A stretch of 64,000 bases of DNA. Origin: Ettlia oleoabundans. Taxonomy: Eukaryota; Chlorophyta; Chlorophyceae; Chlamydomonadales. Below the pieces are notes generated by a model. That model was not told the DNA's origin and ran no database searches. It was given only the letters and a program-made list of their open reading frames with translations. The stretch lies in the NCBI GenBank assembly GCA_019693395.1, contig JAAMXP010003694.1, positions 42,602 to 106,601 on the forward strand, given 5' to 3'. Positions 44,501 through 56,204 of this stretch are shown piece after piece (within the stretch, counting starts at the first letter, position 1; the number at the start of each line of letters is the position of its first letter). Both the position numbers and the translations under genes were made by a program.

Positions 44501-44762
44501 CGAGCCTCAGCTGCTGAGTGCCCTGCAGTCCACTGTGGAGGCAGCCCAGCATGTTTGTGGTCCCAGTGGAGAAGAAATCGCAGTAGCACAAGCTGGCCAG
44601 GCGGCAGGCTCGGTGGCTGAGGCGCTGCTGGGCAGCGAGAATTGTAGGGCTGCGCTGGCGGCGCCGACCTCACAGCTTGCAGGAGCGGCGGCAGCGGGTG
44701 GAGCGAGCCCAGAGGACCAACTGGCGGCGCTGGTGGCCGCGGCGAAGCAGCTTGCTGCCTGA
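35544..44762 (+). CDS. FAS1: Homeodomain fused to chromatin assembly factor 1 large subunit (FAS1/CAF-1 p150)
   Basis: Exon 1 starts at ATG 35544 (MFKAITKKSANRPG). Exons 36059-36136, 36322-36402 and 36562-37412 encode a full homeodomain (F8, L16, F20, Y25, A35, L38, V45, W48, F49, R53). The last of these runs on without a stop through an acidic Ala/Glu linker into FAS1-like sequence (SDSRLAAHVAAQRAS). Then come 37597-37643, the exon from 37807 (NDDADHLWQWELRDQK), 38053 on (VLPKELRP, RVQERLSAV), the KER helix exons 38440-38565, 38771-38869, 39025-39090, 39305-39349 and 39460-39767, the ED region (FYGSCQP, TLDYEVMSDLDWVEEPDD; PDDYLS; MEIDGDE), GKPLIISRLP, the winged-helix region KITEAFLEAHQGRKVTRKW and a PIP-like GIERFLFKK. 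A last exon (43941-44762) adds an Ala-rich tail. CAF-1 deposits H3-H4 behind replication forks. The 35868-36058 joint is unresolved. Confidence 0.85.
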
Positions 44763-45143
44763 TTCCCGCCGTGGAAACGGACTGACTTGGCAACGCTTGA
44801 GAACTCTATTGGCAGTGTAATATGTTGTGTTGTTGTGTCAAGCTGCCCACCCTTGTAAATGCCCTCCTTCCCCTGCTGCCTGAGGGTTAGCTGGGCAGGC
44901 ACGGCAGAGCGCCGCATGCCAGCAAGGCTGATCACCTCATCCCTGGTATAAACCCTTGTGGGGGCATCCTGCGATCACTTCGCCTCCTTTCCTAATGTCA
45001 AAGTGCAGCGTCTCTCATCAAAGCGGGGTTCTCTCAGCTCGCACGTGAGTCCTGTAAGAACCGGCTGCATCAGTGCAGCCACGGTGACTGATAGTAACCA
45101 TTCGGTTGCGATCCGTTGTGTGTAGATCACAGGAGGAGCTGCC
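44763..45143. other. Intergenic region between two plus-strand genes
   Basis: These 381 bp contain the FAS1 3' UTR with its TGTAA signals and the upstream region of the oxidoreductase gene. No gene is seen. Confidence 0.45.
44816..44858 (+). terminator. Two TGTAA poly(A)-type signals after the FAS1 gene
   Basis: TGTAA occurs at 44816-44820 and 44854-44858, 54 and 92 bases after the stop. TGTAA is the usual chlorophyte polyadenylation signal. Use is inferred from position only. Confidence 0.45.
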
Positions 45144-46917
45144 ATGACAACAAGAGTCGGCATCATTGGCGCAGGCAATGTAGGGTCAACCCTGGGCGGC
45201 CGGCTGCTCAAGTCCGGCGGCTTTTCGGTAAAGTATGGTGAGCGCCGGGAGACAAAAAGAAGTTCCGACGAACCTGGTTCTTACCTGTTGTACTAGTAAC
45301 ACCTTGCCGCACATACCAACTATGTTTAACCCCTGGTGTTGCCGGTTTGTCGGTTGGTTACTCTTGGCCCAAATTGAGTGCAGGATCCCGTGATCCAGCA
45401 TCAGAGAAGATCAAGGCGCTGCTGCAGAGCCAACCGGGAGCCACGGCCGACACCATACCTGCCACCACCGAATGGGCGGAGGTATCCCAGCTTCAGCGCT
45501 GCCGCCCAACACACTGGCTGTGTTCCTTGCTGTCTTCTTCTCGGTCGAATTACTGCAACCTGGTGTATAATTCGTTCGAAAGCGTCACTCCCCTGCAGCA
45601 GTATCTCTGCATTCAGGCGCTCTCATCCCGCCACTTGTGCTCGCCACCCAGCAGGTCCTGTTGCTGGCAACACCTGCCTGGGAGCCCCCAAAGGCCCGGG
45701 AGCAAATCAAAGCTGTGGCAAAGTCCCTGGGCAGCGGCGCTAAGGGAAAAGTTCTAATTGACGTCATCAACGGCTTGCTGCCCTGGCCCTCCTTGTCACT
45801 AGAGTGAGCAAATTCACCTTACGTCTGCCACTGGCCTGCCAAGTAGGGGTAACATACCCTATGCCCTATGAGCTCTGCGCTGCCTGGCAGACAGCCTATA
45901 AGCCTGCATCCTTGACTTACTTTTCCTTTAGCTTCTCCCCTGCCTGCTCAACCAGCACTGCTTGCCGGTCAGGTTGCGGCTTGCCCAGCTGCAGCGACAG
46001 AAAAGGGATCAGTTCAAGTTATGAAGGTGCTGCCCACCTCACATGTGTTTGCAGGTGGACAGGTGGCCCCTCAACCTCAGAGATTGTTCAGGAGGAGCTT
46101 CCAGAGACAGCCGTTTTCAAAGGTGGGTTCCCCGCTGCAAACCCACTAGGCGTCATCCTGCAATGCTTCAACTTTCTGCGCACTCGCAGCAGATGCCGGC
46201 ATGAAGGGATGCTGCTGCTGCTGCTCTGGGATAGCTGCTGCGCACATGTCGGTTGCTATGCCGTGCCCGCCTCATGATTCCAAGCCTTGCTCGCCGTGCA
46301 CCCAACGTCCACCCTGCAGCATTCTCAACCGTCGGAGTAGAGCAGCTGGGGGCTCCGGACGGCTCCACGATCAACGGGCAGCAGCTGACCATGCTGTTTG
46401 CTGGGCCGGCTGAGAGGAAGGATGCTGCGGCGGCTGTGGTGGCAGGGGTTGGCTTCATACCGAAGTATGTGGGGCCCATCAGATATGCGCGCAACCTTGA
46501 TGCCATTGCTGAGTTGTGGTGAGACAGGAGCAAGGGGGCAGCACTGGGCAGCACTGCCTGCCCTGCAGTATGTCGGTGCAGTCCTATGGAGACGCAATGT
46601 TCATGCCAAGCGGGAACGGCGGCAGCGGCAGCTGCACAACTTGCCTGGCTGGTTGCGTGCGGCAGCAGCGAGAGTGTGCCTCAGTAGCACCGGCAATGCG
46701 CACAGGGTGCAAGCGCACTGCTGGGCCTTCCGGTAACATTGACCCTGCCTGATCTGCAGGGCTTCCCACGCTATCCCAGTATCTGTTGTGTGCCTGCCTT
46801 AGTACCTCTCCCTTTGACTGCCTGTACCGCAGGATCCACCTCAGCGTGGGCCCGGCTGGGGACACACCAGAGTCATGGGGCCGCAACTTTCACTTCCAAG
46901 TTATCGAGAAGCCTTGA
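45144..46917 (+). CDS. NADPH-dependent F420 reductase-like (F420_oxidored family) oxidoreductase
   Basis: Six exons join in phase: 45144-45237, 45384-45481, 45655-45803, 46055-46122, 46320-46518 and 46833-46917. The ATG at 45144 opens RVGIIGAGNVGSTLGGRLL, the GxGxxG Rossmann loop. SRDPASEKIKALL follows, with an Arg-Asp after the second strand as in NADP-binding members; then VLLLATPAWEPPKAR, KGKVLIDVINGLLPW, VFKAFSTVGVEQLG, LTMLFAGPAERKDAA, VGFIPKYVGPIRYARNLDA and the end GRNFHFQVIEKP. This is the NAD(P)-binding family that includes archaeal F420H2:NADP oxidoreductase and many plant/algal proteins of unknown substrate. The length (about 230 residues) and layout are normal. No transit peptide is seen, so the protein is probably cytosolic. 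Whether it uses a deazaflavin is not shown by the sequence. Confidence 0.88.
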
Positions 46918-47833
46918 AGCAGGAGTCGTCGCATGGGGATACCGCCTGTGCCTGCCTGCCAAGTTCAAGAGGTTGTGGTGATTCCAAGGGGGCGGTTGAT
47001 GCCCTCAACAACCGTGCTGGGCTACACCACAGCGTGCTATGGCGGGAAGCCTGGGCAGCAGGCTGCTTTCGCACGAGCCAGCAGTATTTCATACCCGCGA
47101 TACACGTGCAAGGGCGGTAACTGCATTAAAAGTAGCAGGGAATGGGCTAGATGCGCCCAGCAGCAGGCGTGCATTGCTCCTGGCAAGATGGGTGCAGCAT
47201 ACACTTTGCCTGAAATTTTTGACTACTTGCATTTATTGCCACACTGGTGTAATTTTAAACCTGCGACTGTGGAACATCACTGCAGCTATGCATGTCACCT
47301 CAGACTGCAGACTAGGTGGCAGAAAGAAGCGGCGCCGCTGTCCCGGAGAAGGGAGTGTGGCGGTGAAGGGAGCTGTAGTTTGAAGGGTGGTGGAAGCAGT
47401 GGCTGCGTGCTGTTCCTTCCCGCCTGCAGCATGCGAAAGCAATCCACCGTGAGGTGAGTTCCCATCCCCCACTCAAACTTGAACTAGAGCATTCGGGACA
47501 GAAGGTTTACTAGAACATGACGGGCGACGGCGGCCACCCACGCACAGGGCACAGGGCCGGGAAGGGATCGGAATGGGAACAACAGTGTGAGTCTGAGGAG
47601 AAGAACGACGTTCTAGAAGCCATTTAACCTTCCAGCAGCGATCCCCGACCCTCCCGCCACAAACTCACGGGGACGAACGCTCACAGCCGCAAACTCAACG
47701 ACGTGCCTTCTGCGCCGCTTATCGCACTTACCTAATCAATCATCCCCTGTCCGTGTCCTGTGATCGTGTGTTTATTTTTCTAGGTGTCTCACGACGTGCA
47801 GTGGTGACCGCAAGCTCCATCAGCCTCTGTGAA
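46918..47833. other. Intergenic region, no convincing gene
   Basis: About 900 bp follow the oxidoreductase stop. Overlapping ORFs in two plus-strand frames (46933-47457, 47039-47383) have no recognisable domain or splice logic. Part of this must be 3' UTR, and part may be 5' leader of the next gene. Confidence 0.35.
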
Positions 47834-48481
47834 ATGGTGGGTGACTCGAGCACCCTCTGCTGGCCTCGCCGGGCCCGTTCTGGCGCCATATTGTTTGCTG
47901 ACGTACCGGCGCGATGTAGCGGGCGGGGCAGGCGCTAAGGCGGCCCCCCAGGCCTGACACGCCGGTGGGCGAAGTTTCCCGCCGCTGCTTTCAAATCTGA
48001 TTCGACCTTCTCTCCTCCCCTCCTGCAGCTCGCCCTGCCGCCGATCAGGACTACGCCAATTGAGCTTGAACCGCAGTGGCGGCAAGAAGAGGAGGTCGAG
48101 GCTGAGACGCCCCGCACCCCCGTTGGAGCCGGCATTCCCCAGCCACTCGTCTGCCCGGGTGCGCCCAGGGCGGCAGCAGCGGCACCCGGCCGCAGGGTCC
48201 CTATCGCGCCCGTGCCCTGGCCAGCAGCAGCGGTGCACGCATGCGCCTCCCATAGCGTGCTGCCGCTCACGGACAGCCAGCAGGTGATGACACCAACTTG
48301 CCAGGGCCGCCCACCCGTCAAGCGGCGGTTGAGTACCCTACCCGAAGCGCGCCCCGCCACACCCCCTTGCGGCTCGCCAGACAAGCGGCGGCGCGTTGCA
48401 CCCGCCAGTCCCTTCTCCGCAATGGCTCTGGCTCTCGTTTTTGCCAGCAAGCTGCGGCGAGCTGTGCGGGAGCGTAAGTGA
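47834..48481 (+). CDS. Basic Pro/Ala-rich protein of unknown function, probably nuclear
   Basis: The clearest part is one open exon from an acceptor at 48028 (CTCCTGCAG) to TGA at 48479-48481. It reads LALPPIRTTPIELEPQW, an acidic run with EAETPRTP, a Pro/Ala stretch, PPVKRRLSTLPEARP, SPDKRRRVAPASP and LALVFASKLRRAVRERK. It carries several Ser/Thr-Pro sites next to basic residues and two basic clusters that could be nuclear signals. A first exon from ATG 47834 (MVGDSSTLCWPRRARS) fits in phase if the donor is GAC before GTACCG, but that donor is weak. I do not recognise the family. The 5' end is uncertain. Confidence 0.4.
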
Positions 48482-49677
48482 GCGCCCACCCACCTGCCCA
48501 GGCTCCCGCGGGCCGCCGCCTGGCGCCCCGCCACCCACCCTTTCCACTCTCCTCCCTGTCGAACTGTCATTTCATCCATCCCTTGAGGTATGAAAGTTCT
48601 GCAGCCGCGTCTCTTCCACCTCCCTTACTAATGAATCCAGGTAGCTTTCATCTCAGGCAGTTATTGGTTAATTCATGCATCGCCCTCGCACAACGAGCGT
48701 TTTGCACCCTTACTGCTCAATGCACGGTCACACTGCCCTGATGCCGGCTGCTTCTCTTAGTCACTCAGCCAGTCAGTCAGTCGATTAATCCATCAGTCAG
48801 CCAGCCAGCTCCTCCTGTCCGTTCCACAAGCTGTTGCTTTAGTCAGAGAATGGTTCGCCTTTTCCCGGCAGACTGCTGCCCACCTTTTTATATTCTCTGT
48901 GCTCCCCTCTCGACCTTTCCAACTTGCCCCCCCGCTGCACTTGCTTCCTTTCATGGAGTGAACAGGCCGTGCATTTCGTTGCAAACAGCATGCCAGTGGC
49001 ACTTGTGACCGCTGCGCCTCTCACCGCTCGCATCACTGCCTCTTTTCCACCCACCGCAAGTGCCCACCCTCCCACCTATAACTCAACACAACCGTGCCAC
49101 AGGAAGCAAGTGCCCACACATCCATAAATACTTCCAGATAAGGCCATCTATCTGTGCACGGGAACCTTTCTCGCTTCCCCTTGCTCTTCCACCCTCCTTT
49201 TGTCCCGCACATGAGGATCCCGCGCCGTGCAACCCGTTGCGCTGTGGCTACAACTGACGAGTTTTGAAGAGGCTTGGCCCACCTGTAGCGCAGATCCATG
49301 TGTTGGGGACCCCTTGCTATGGGTTTCCCTCCCCTCCTGTTCTATTGTATCTCATTTTTGGGTTTTTTACCCTCCCTCCCCCCATCCCTCCTCTGACCAG
49401 TCTTGGGGGCTCTGGTGCTAGTCCATTGTTTGATTGTCAAGGCTTTGTTTCATGTCATCCCCTGGGGCGTCAGTCCCCCAACAGTAGTAACCTAGTAAGA
49501 GTCTTTCATCTTGCATCCCGTCAGCAGTGTAACACAGGACCCAACACCACCCCTCAGCCTCGGGCCACAGTTGAGTTATCGGCATCAAAGCATGCATGGT
49601 GCGCAGCTGCCAAAACTCGAATTTAAAAAGCAGGAACACCAAGGTAAAGTAATTTGCAAGCATTTCCAGCGTTCATA
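48482..49677. other. Convergent intergenic region, no gene seen
   Basis: About 1.2 kb of pyrimidine-rich sequence lies between the unknown gene (+) and the glutathione peroxidase gene (-). A CAGT/CAGC simple repeat sits at 48761-48809. The short ORFs have no recognisable content. Confidence 0.4.
48761..48809. repeat. CAGT/CAGC tetranucleotide repeat, degenerate
   Basis: Interrupted tandem AGTC and AGCC units in noncoding sequence. Confidence 0.8.
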
Positions 49678-52192
49678 CTACCGCAGCTCGTCGGTGCCCT
49701 CCTCTTTCACCAGCTCATTGTAAATGTCTGCCTCCAGCTCGTGTTGGACCAAGGCTGCAGGGGCCAGCAAAAAACGACACCGCAGTGACACGGCAGGGCT
49801 AAGAGCAGCGGGCGAGCGGTGGGGTTTGGGGCGAGAGCAATTGGGCAGGCAGGCAGGCGCGCCGGTGCCAACACGCCGGTGCAGGGCATAGGCTATGGTG
49901 CATCACAGGGGGGCATGCAGACAACTGGCAGCACAACGCAGCACAGCATCCCACACCATATTAGGACAGGAAGCAGGGGCAGATGCGCAGACACCTGAGC
50001 TGTAGCGCTTAACCACGTGCCCGCGCTTGTCAATAAGAAACTTCTCAAAGTTCCAGGCAATGTCAGCGCCCTGCTGCTGCCCTGCAGTCGCAGTACAGCA
50101 CATCACAGTACATGCGGCGCACTATGACAAAACAAAAGCGCAGAGAAAGGCCTAGCCTGCCTATCTGCCTGCGATGCATGAATTCAACACCACGCGGCGC
50201 AGCGTGCATTGCAGACAGGGCAGAGGGCAGCCCTTCCAGCGTGCTGTTCCCGCCTGCTGCTGTGCCCTTGCTAAAAGTGCAGCAGCTGCTGCTGGTGCTA
50301 CTGCTACTAGCCCTTTGCTACTAGTCCTTTGCCCCGCCTTCAGGGTGTTGCAAGACAGCAGTTGCAAACCCAAACCAAGCCCAGCTGCAAGGGCGCCGGG
50401 CAGCTCCCACGCGCAGGTTGTGGGCTACGCAGGCCAAAGCAGCTGCAGCTCAGGTCTCTTGAAGGGAGGGCCCTCCCTCTCTTCCTCCCTCCCTCTTGTC
50501 CTGCTGCCATTGCAAAGGGTTCTGCACAGGCAGCAGCAGCACCCACCTGGCGCAGCGGGCGCGTTGGTTTTGAGCCAGGCAAAGAGCGGGTGCTGCTGCG
50601 GGCCGTTGACTTCCACTTTAGACATCAAGGGGAAACTGGCGGCGTAGCGCTCTGCCACAAATCCGCTGATCTCTGCTGAACCCCACGGCTCCTGGCCCCC
50701 AAACTGCAGGCAGCGCAAGCGCCCAGCCAATGGTGGGTAGCAGGAGGACTGAGAGAAAAGGCGGTGAGGTGGCTGGTAGCTTGCAATCTGTTACTGCGAA
50801 AATGTGGCAAACCTTGGCGTCAATCCTGGCAATGCACAGCGCTGGCAGGTGCCTGCTGATCAGTCGCTGCAGCTCTGCTGATGGTAGCAGCCAGTGATGA
50901 CAGCACCTGCTGATGACAGCACCTGCCAATCTCAGCACCTGGTTGCAAGGAAACGCCAACACCTCCAGCCCATACTCATGATACTTTGCGTAAGCCTCCT
51001 GCAGGCCCTTGTAGTTGAAATCTGCAGAAGGTAACCAGAGAACCAACTGAAAGACTATAATTTAGCCAGCAGGGGTGGCAGGCTTCAAGGTGGACCAAGG
51101 CACAGCAGGGCACAATGCGGAGGCGGCAGGCTGCGGCTTTCTGGAGGCAGGCTGATAGAGCGAGAATCATGCAGCACAAGAGCAGCATCACAGAGCAGCA
51201 ACTGTGGTGATGGTGGGCCATACGCTGCATTGTCATCTCCGATAAGAGCCTTCCCTGCCCTGACCCTGCTCTGCTCGGCTCTGTTCCACCCTTGCCCCAC
51301 ACTTGATCAGCCAAGGCCCCAGCCGGTGGAGCCTGCCTGCTGCTTGCTTCATCGACACTCATAGGTTGCAATAACCTTGCAGCCCCCCCCCCCCCCCNNN
51401 NNNNNNNNNNCCCCCCCCCCCCAGGGCAGTCACGTTTAGGACAGAGCCTGGGGGTGGATTGTACCTGTATAGCCACATTGGGAGGCCACATTGACAATGA
51501 GTGTAACGCTTCCCGCCAGCTCAGACAGGGCCATTTCCTTCCCGTGGATGTCGGTGACTGGAAGCAGGTAAGGCAAGTGGAAGAGCAGATGACATCCCCT
51601 CTGTGGGTTGAGGCTACCCAAACCACACACTGGAACCACAGGGGTGGTGTCAGACAACAGTGGAGCCACAGAGAACCAAACAGTGGCCAGGGGCGCTGGA
51701 GCCAAAACGGTTGGAAGAGACGCCCAAGGAACAAGCAGGCAGACAGGCAGCCAGCAACATGCGCAGCGGTTGGCCGCCTAGCACGCGGCTGGTGGCTTAC
51801 GGCAACACCAGGTACCGCGGTAATCGCCCGAGGCCTGCTGCTGTCCGCTGTGCACCCACCAGAGAAGCCTCCATTGTATAGGCTGGTGGTCTGCTGGTCG
51901 TTGCCTTGACCTGCCAGTGCCGCTGCCAGGCAGGCTGCTTCACACACAACAGCGGCGGGAATTGGCAACAACAGCGAAGATGGGGTCAGCATCTGCTGCC
52001 GTTTTCTCCATCAAACTGAGGTTTGGACGATGTCGGAATCCAGAGATCAGTTGCAGTCATGCTGGCATTCTGTAGTGGGGGGCATCTTTCCATTTCCAAT
52101 CGAGCCTGGAAGAGGCATCGGGCAGCACCCAGCTTACCAAGGAGCAACAGCAGCGGCGCCGCAAATGCTGACTGGCGTGCAATGCCTAGCAT
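49678..52192 (-). CDS. Glutathione peroxidase-like thiol peroxidase (Cys type)
   Basis: A likely first exon is at 52192 (MLGIARQSAFAAPLLLLLG, signal/transit-like, GTAAGC donor). The next (about 51570-51475) gives DIHGKEMALSELAGSV and VNVASQCGYT, whose Cys is the peroxidatic residue. Then come about 51022-50951 (DFNYKGLQEAYAKYHEYG, EVLAFPCNQ), about 50700-50548 (FGGQEPWGSAEISGFV, KVEVNGPQQHPLFAWLKT), about 50085-49998 (GADIAWNFEKFLIDKRG, VVKRYSS) and about 49757-49678 (ALVQHELEADIYNELV, EEGTDELR). The tetrad Cys, Gln (in FGGQEP), Trp and Asn (in WNFEKF) is present. Plant-type members with Cys reduce lipid and H2O2 peroxides using thioredoxin. The protein uses Cys where some algal homologues have selenocysteine. 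Intron 2 or 3 contains a poly-C/N assembly gap. The first exon is the weakest part. Confidence 0.86.
51383..51422. other. Poly-C tract with 13-N assembly gap
   Basis: C runs at 51383-51397 and 51411-51422 flank N at 51398-51410, inside a glutathione peroxidase intron. The homopolymer probably blocked sequencing. Confidence 0.98.
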
Positions 52193-53629
52193 CGTAAGTG
52201 CCAGTTACAAACCTGCAGACGGTAATGCAACAGTACTTCCCATATCACTAGAGGGTTATAGCCTGCCGAAAGCAGCAAGTACCAGCGGGCAGTAGCAACG
52301 TTTGGCGGTGCTTTGGAGCGACGGCTAACGCCTAGCAATCGTTGAAGGCGGCATGTGGCCAACGTAAGCGTGCCCACAAAAACGGTAAAGCTCCTTGACA
52401 GCCTCGGTTCAGGGAGGTTCACCAGTGCAACCTGTCGCTCTTCACCTCGTCGACACTCCAAGCCTGTTGCTGCGATATGGTGATTGTTGCTTTGATACGG
52501 GAATTCCCCTAGCTGCCAGTTCCGAAAACTCCTCTAGGAAACCCTCCGTTCACGCAACCCAGCGAAATCAAAACACGTCTCCTCTTCCAAAAAAGGATCG
52601 AAAATGTTTGTAACGTTTCAAACGAGATTCACAACACCAGGAGCGTCAGTGCAAACAGGAACTTCCATGCACCACCACACCGCTGGAGCGCGCTCCTCGT
52701 CCGTCTCACGGACACAGTGTGAAAGCATGAAAGCTCACTTTGAGCTTCACCCAATGCTTCAATCTAAATGTGTGGATGATTACAGGGGAAGTCGGGCGCG
52801 CGGGGCACGGCCATACATTTTTGTCAGTTGCAAGGCCAGTGGGAAAATGGATCGCAGTGGGTGCAGCCTCTTGCAGCAGGCAGCCAGAAAAATTGGGGGG
52901 CCACAGAGGTGGAGAGGCCCACCCAGACTGCGCTGCCGTCGGCACAGAATCTGGTATAATTTCGAAAAGGAGGCAGTGAGTGGTCTCAAGGGGTGCAGGC
53001 AAACCGCCAGCGCTAGAAGCAGCGATAACAGGATACACCGCCCGCCCGCGTGTCAAGGCACAGGGACCAAAACTGAGGGTGGAACAGGGATGGGTGGATA
53101 CATCAGTCGGGATTTAAAAACCAGGAAAATTGGATCTTCTCGCTCTTTTTGTGTATGAACCAAGTACCGGATTGTTTCTTCACGCGCGCCACGGTGGATG
53201 AGTGAATGGGAGGGATGGGTCAGGGGCAGGCAATTGCAGCAACCCCCGCCCACGCCCAACCCCTGAAAACGACCGGCAGCGCACCAATAAATACAGCACA
53301 GACGCGACACAGGTAGGGAGCCAGGGATGTACAGCACAAGCGGGGGCCCATGTGGGTGAGCCATGCCCAGTCAGGCAGTGCATAGATGATGAGTAGGGAT
53401 GGCGAGTTTATGGCAGATGGCAGAGTGCCAGGTCGAAAAATGGAGACAAGGCAATGAGGGGCATGGGGCCACACGGACCAACCCCGGCCTTGATGGCATG
53501 CACGTCACGCTGGCAGACACTGGGACAAACACTGGAGACGCGGAGCGTGGCAGCCGAGATCAGGGGAGGAGAGCAGTTGGGCGGGGAGCTGGGTGCCACG
53601 CTCAGCATGCTGGGCTGGCTCACATGTCA
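52193..53629. other. Intergenic region, no supported gene
   Basis: About 1.4 kb lie between the glutathione peroxidase start and the OEP24 stop, both on the minus strand. A 184-codon plus-strand ORF (52604-53158) has no recognisable domain and lies where the OEP24 3' UTR and the peroxidase promoter are expected. Confidence 0.4.
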
Positions 53630-55757
53630 AGATCCCAGTTCTTGGAGATCATGATAGTGGGCATCTGCAGAGAATGTGGGTAGGGTTGGGGGCAAGGTTA
53701 GGGCAGCAGCTGGCACACTGGCGGGGAGGGAAACGCATATAACAGCTCTCCAGATTCCGCAGGCATCATGGTTGTTGGCATGCAGGACGCAGTCGTGCGA
53801 GACACAAGCGGCTTTTATTGGCAGTTTCCTCGCATAAAAGGCACACCCACACGCACCTGCTGCATGTTGTCCTTGTCCAGCTTCATGCTGGCGCTCACGC
53901 GGGTCTCACCGCCACCGCCCAGGCTGCCGGTGTTGAACCAGGTGAGGTGGGCCTGTGGAAAGTTGAAAGAAAGGGGGGTGATCAGGTTACGAATCCAGTT
54001 GGACGTAGACACAAAACACTTGGTTGTGGTTGACATATGCATGAATCGCGTAGTTCCGGGGCGTGCCGCGACAGAGTGCGCTGTGCAAATGTGGTGCTGC
54101 TAGGGTAAGAGTATATCACAGAGGTGCTAAAAGTACAGGCAGAGAGGTGGAGGTGGGGTATATGCAAAGAAGGAGCCCTGTGTGCACGCAGCGCAGGCTG
54201 CCTGGCTATTGGACAACGTCATTGCTGTTAGGCTGGCAGGCTGGGAACCCGGGGTACAGTTCGCTGCTGACATATGCATGGCGTGCCTCAAGTCACACCA
54301 CATTCGGCCCGCAAGTGTCTCACCTGGTTGGAGCCCATGTCAAAGATGGCGCGCACGCGGTTCTCATCGTCCACACGGTAGGTCACGCCCGCAGACAGAG
54401 ACTCAGTGCCCAGGTTGTAGCGGGGCTCAACCTGCAGGCAGGCAGGCAGCAGGGTGGTGCGGCATCAGTAGTTGTGAGGGTATTTTTGTCAGCACTTGCA
54501 AGCAGGATATGCACCAGGCGGCGACATTGCAAAAGTGGTGCATTTGGCATAAGGCTAGCGGGGACAAGAGGGCGAACAGCAGTTCTATAAATAATGCGCC
54601 GAGTCACAGAGGAAAAGGCTGCTTTGTGGATGAAGGCATAAGGCTGGGACAGACGATGAGCGGGGGCCCACCTACCTCCAGGTCATCCTTGCGGTAGACC
54701 CAGCCCACAACGGCGTTGCGGTAGTCCAGCCTGCAAAGAAGCCGGGTAGGGGCAGGGAGGTTAGAGAGTGGTTCGCTTGTTTGGATTAGGATGCACTAGC
54801 ATTGCGATCTAACCCGTTGAACGGCAGAGGGGCAGGAAGGCCAGGTCTGGTTGGGAAGGACGCAGTATGCAGTCGGCAGTGACATCGGGCTGGTGTTACG
54901 GCTTGCAGGCTATGCCCGTGCGCCTTCACTCACTTGGAACCAGGGTTGCAGCGGTAGATGACCTTGGCGCTGTTGCTGTCGTCCACATTGACCGCGCAGT
55001 TGACATAGGTCGCTGCATGCATAGCAAGCAGAGAAATGGCAGAGCAAGTTCAGCAGGTGACCGGAGCGCAGGCAGCGGACAGAGAAGGGAGAGGCTAGGA
55101 CCAAATCCTGGCAGCTCACATCCTGCCTCTTAGCATGCAGCAGGAGGTTATGCCGCATCAACCAAGCTGCCTGACAGGGAGATTGGCCCGCTTTTGGTGT
55201 CGCAACTGGGGCGCGTGGGTCGTGCATCATGACACAAAAACGTGAGTCTTATGCGGGCCACTCACCGCGCTCTGCGCCCGCAATGTCGGTGATCTTGACG
55301 CGCACGTCCTTATCACGCACCTGCGAGTGCGCAACGGGAAAATATTTCGCTCAAAGCTGGGCCTATCCCCACTTCACACCAACGGCTCTTTCAGGCTGCA
55401 CAACACCTTGCACCGCAGCCTGGCGCAGGCAAAAGCACTTGATCGGCCTAATATGCGAGATGTCGCACCTCAGCGGCCCGCAAGCACGCACACGACACCT
55501 ACCGAAACGCTGTTCTGCACGCGCAGCAGGTGGTTTCCGTTGCTGGGCTCGTACACCGCGTACAGGGAGCCGTCCTTAAGACTCATGCCCAGGCGAAGGC
55601 CGTCCAGGGGGTCAGAGTTGCGGACGCCGTCAGCAGTGACAGACACGGAGTAGGTGGCGTTGCCGTGGTCCATCATGGCCTTCAGACCGCCAGTGGCCTG
55701 CTGCTTGCCGCCATCATCGGCCAGGCGGAGGTTGGGGCGCACGGTGAGCTTGACCAT
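53630..55757 (-). CDS. OEP24: Chloroplast outer envelope pore protein OEP24-like
   Basis: The ATG at 55757 opens MVKLTVRPNLRLADDG. Exon 1 (to about 55500) gives ATYSVSVTADGVRN, GLRLGMSLKDGSLYAVYEP and LLRVQNSVSV. Short exons follow: about 55322-55266 (VRDKDVRVKITDIAGAER), 55013-54933 (TYVNCAVNVDDSNSAKVIYR), 54731-54675 (LDYRNAVVGWVYRKDDLE), 54431-54324 (VEPRYNLGTESLSAGVTYRV), 53953-53850 (HLTWFNTGSLGGGGETRVSA) and 53669-53630 (MPTIMISKNWDLDM). Alternating hydrophobic/polar strands and the ending IMISKNWDLDM fit the OEP24 beta-barrel family. These form a high-conductance solute pore in the plastid outer membrane passing triose phosphates, sugars and ATP. There is no cleavable transit peptide, as expected for outer-envelope proteins. 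The length, about 210 residues, is normal. Confidence 0.85.
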
Positions 55758-56204
55758 GTTGTTGGCTGGGGTGAGGGCGGGATGGCAGGGCAACAAGGCG
55801 CGTGCTGCTCTAGGGCAACTTGCAGGAAAGTGATCAGGCAGGCGGGGAAGAGTAAGGCGTGTCGGGGCGTGTCGGGGGCTCAAATGACGACAGAATCCAT
55901 CAAACGGCCCAGCTTGCCCGGGTCTACTTGCCGAGGGCTCACATCCTTGCAGGGGCATGCAAGGGAGCACAAATACGCCAGAACGCTGCCACATTGCTAT
56001 ATAATGCATACGGGAAGGCTGCCGGGCGGCGCCGATCCGCCGAGACGTTGGCCACATGTGGGTGGGTGGGCGCACTGATCAAGCGTCGCTGCAAACAAGT
56101 CCCAGACAGGCTCTGCTTCCAGATCTTGGGGCGGGCAGCACTCAACAAGATCCTGGCTCTTTAAGAGGTTACATGAAGCAGGAGCAGATGCATGCTGCAA
56201 GCCC
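55758..56204. other. Intergenic region between ISE2 stop and OEP24 start
   Basis: These 447 bp lie between two minus-strand genes in tandem. They hold the ISE2 3' UTR and the OEP24 promoter. No gene is seen. Confidence 0.45.

Noticed and set aside
46933..47457. 174-codon plus-strand ORF after the oxidoreductase
   Set aside because: No domain, overlapped by another equally long frame; most likely 3' UTR.
52604..53158. 184-codon plus-strand ORF with ATG
   Set aside because: No recognisable domain, odd composition, and it lies where the OEP24 3' UTR and glutathione peroxidase promoter should be. Probably chance.
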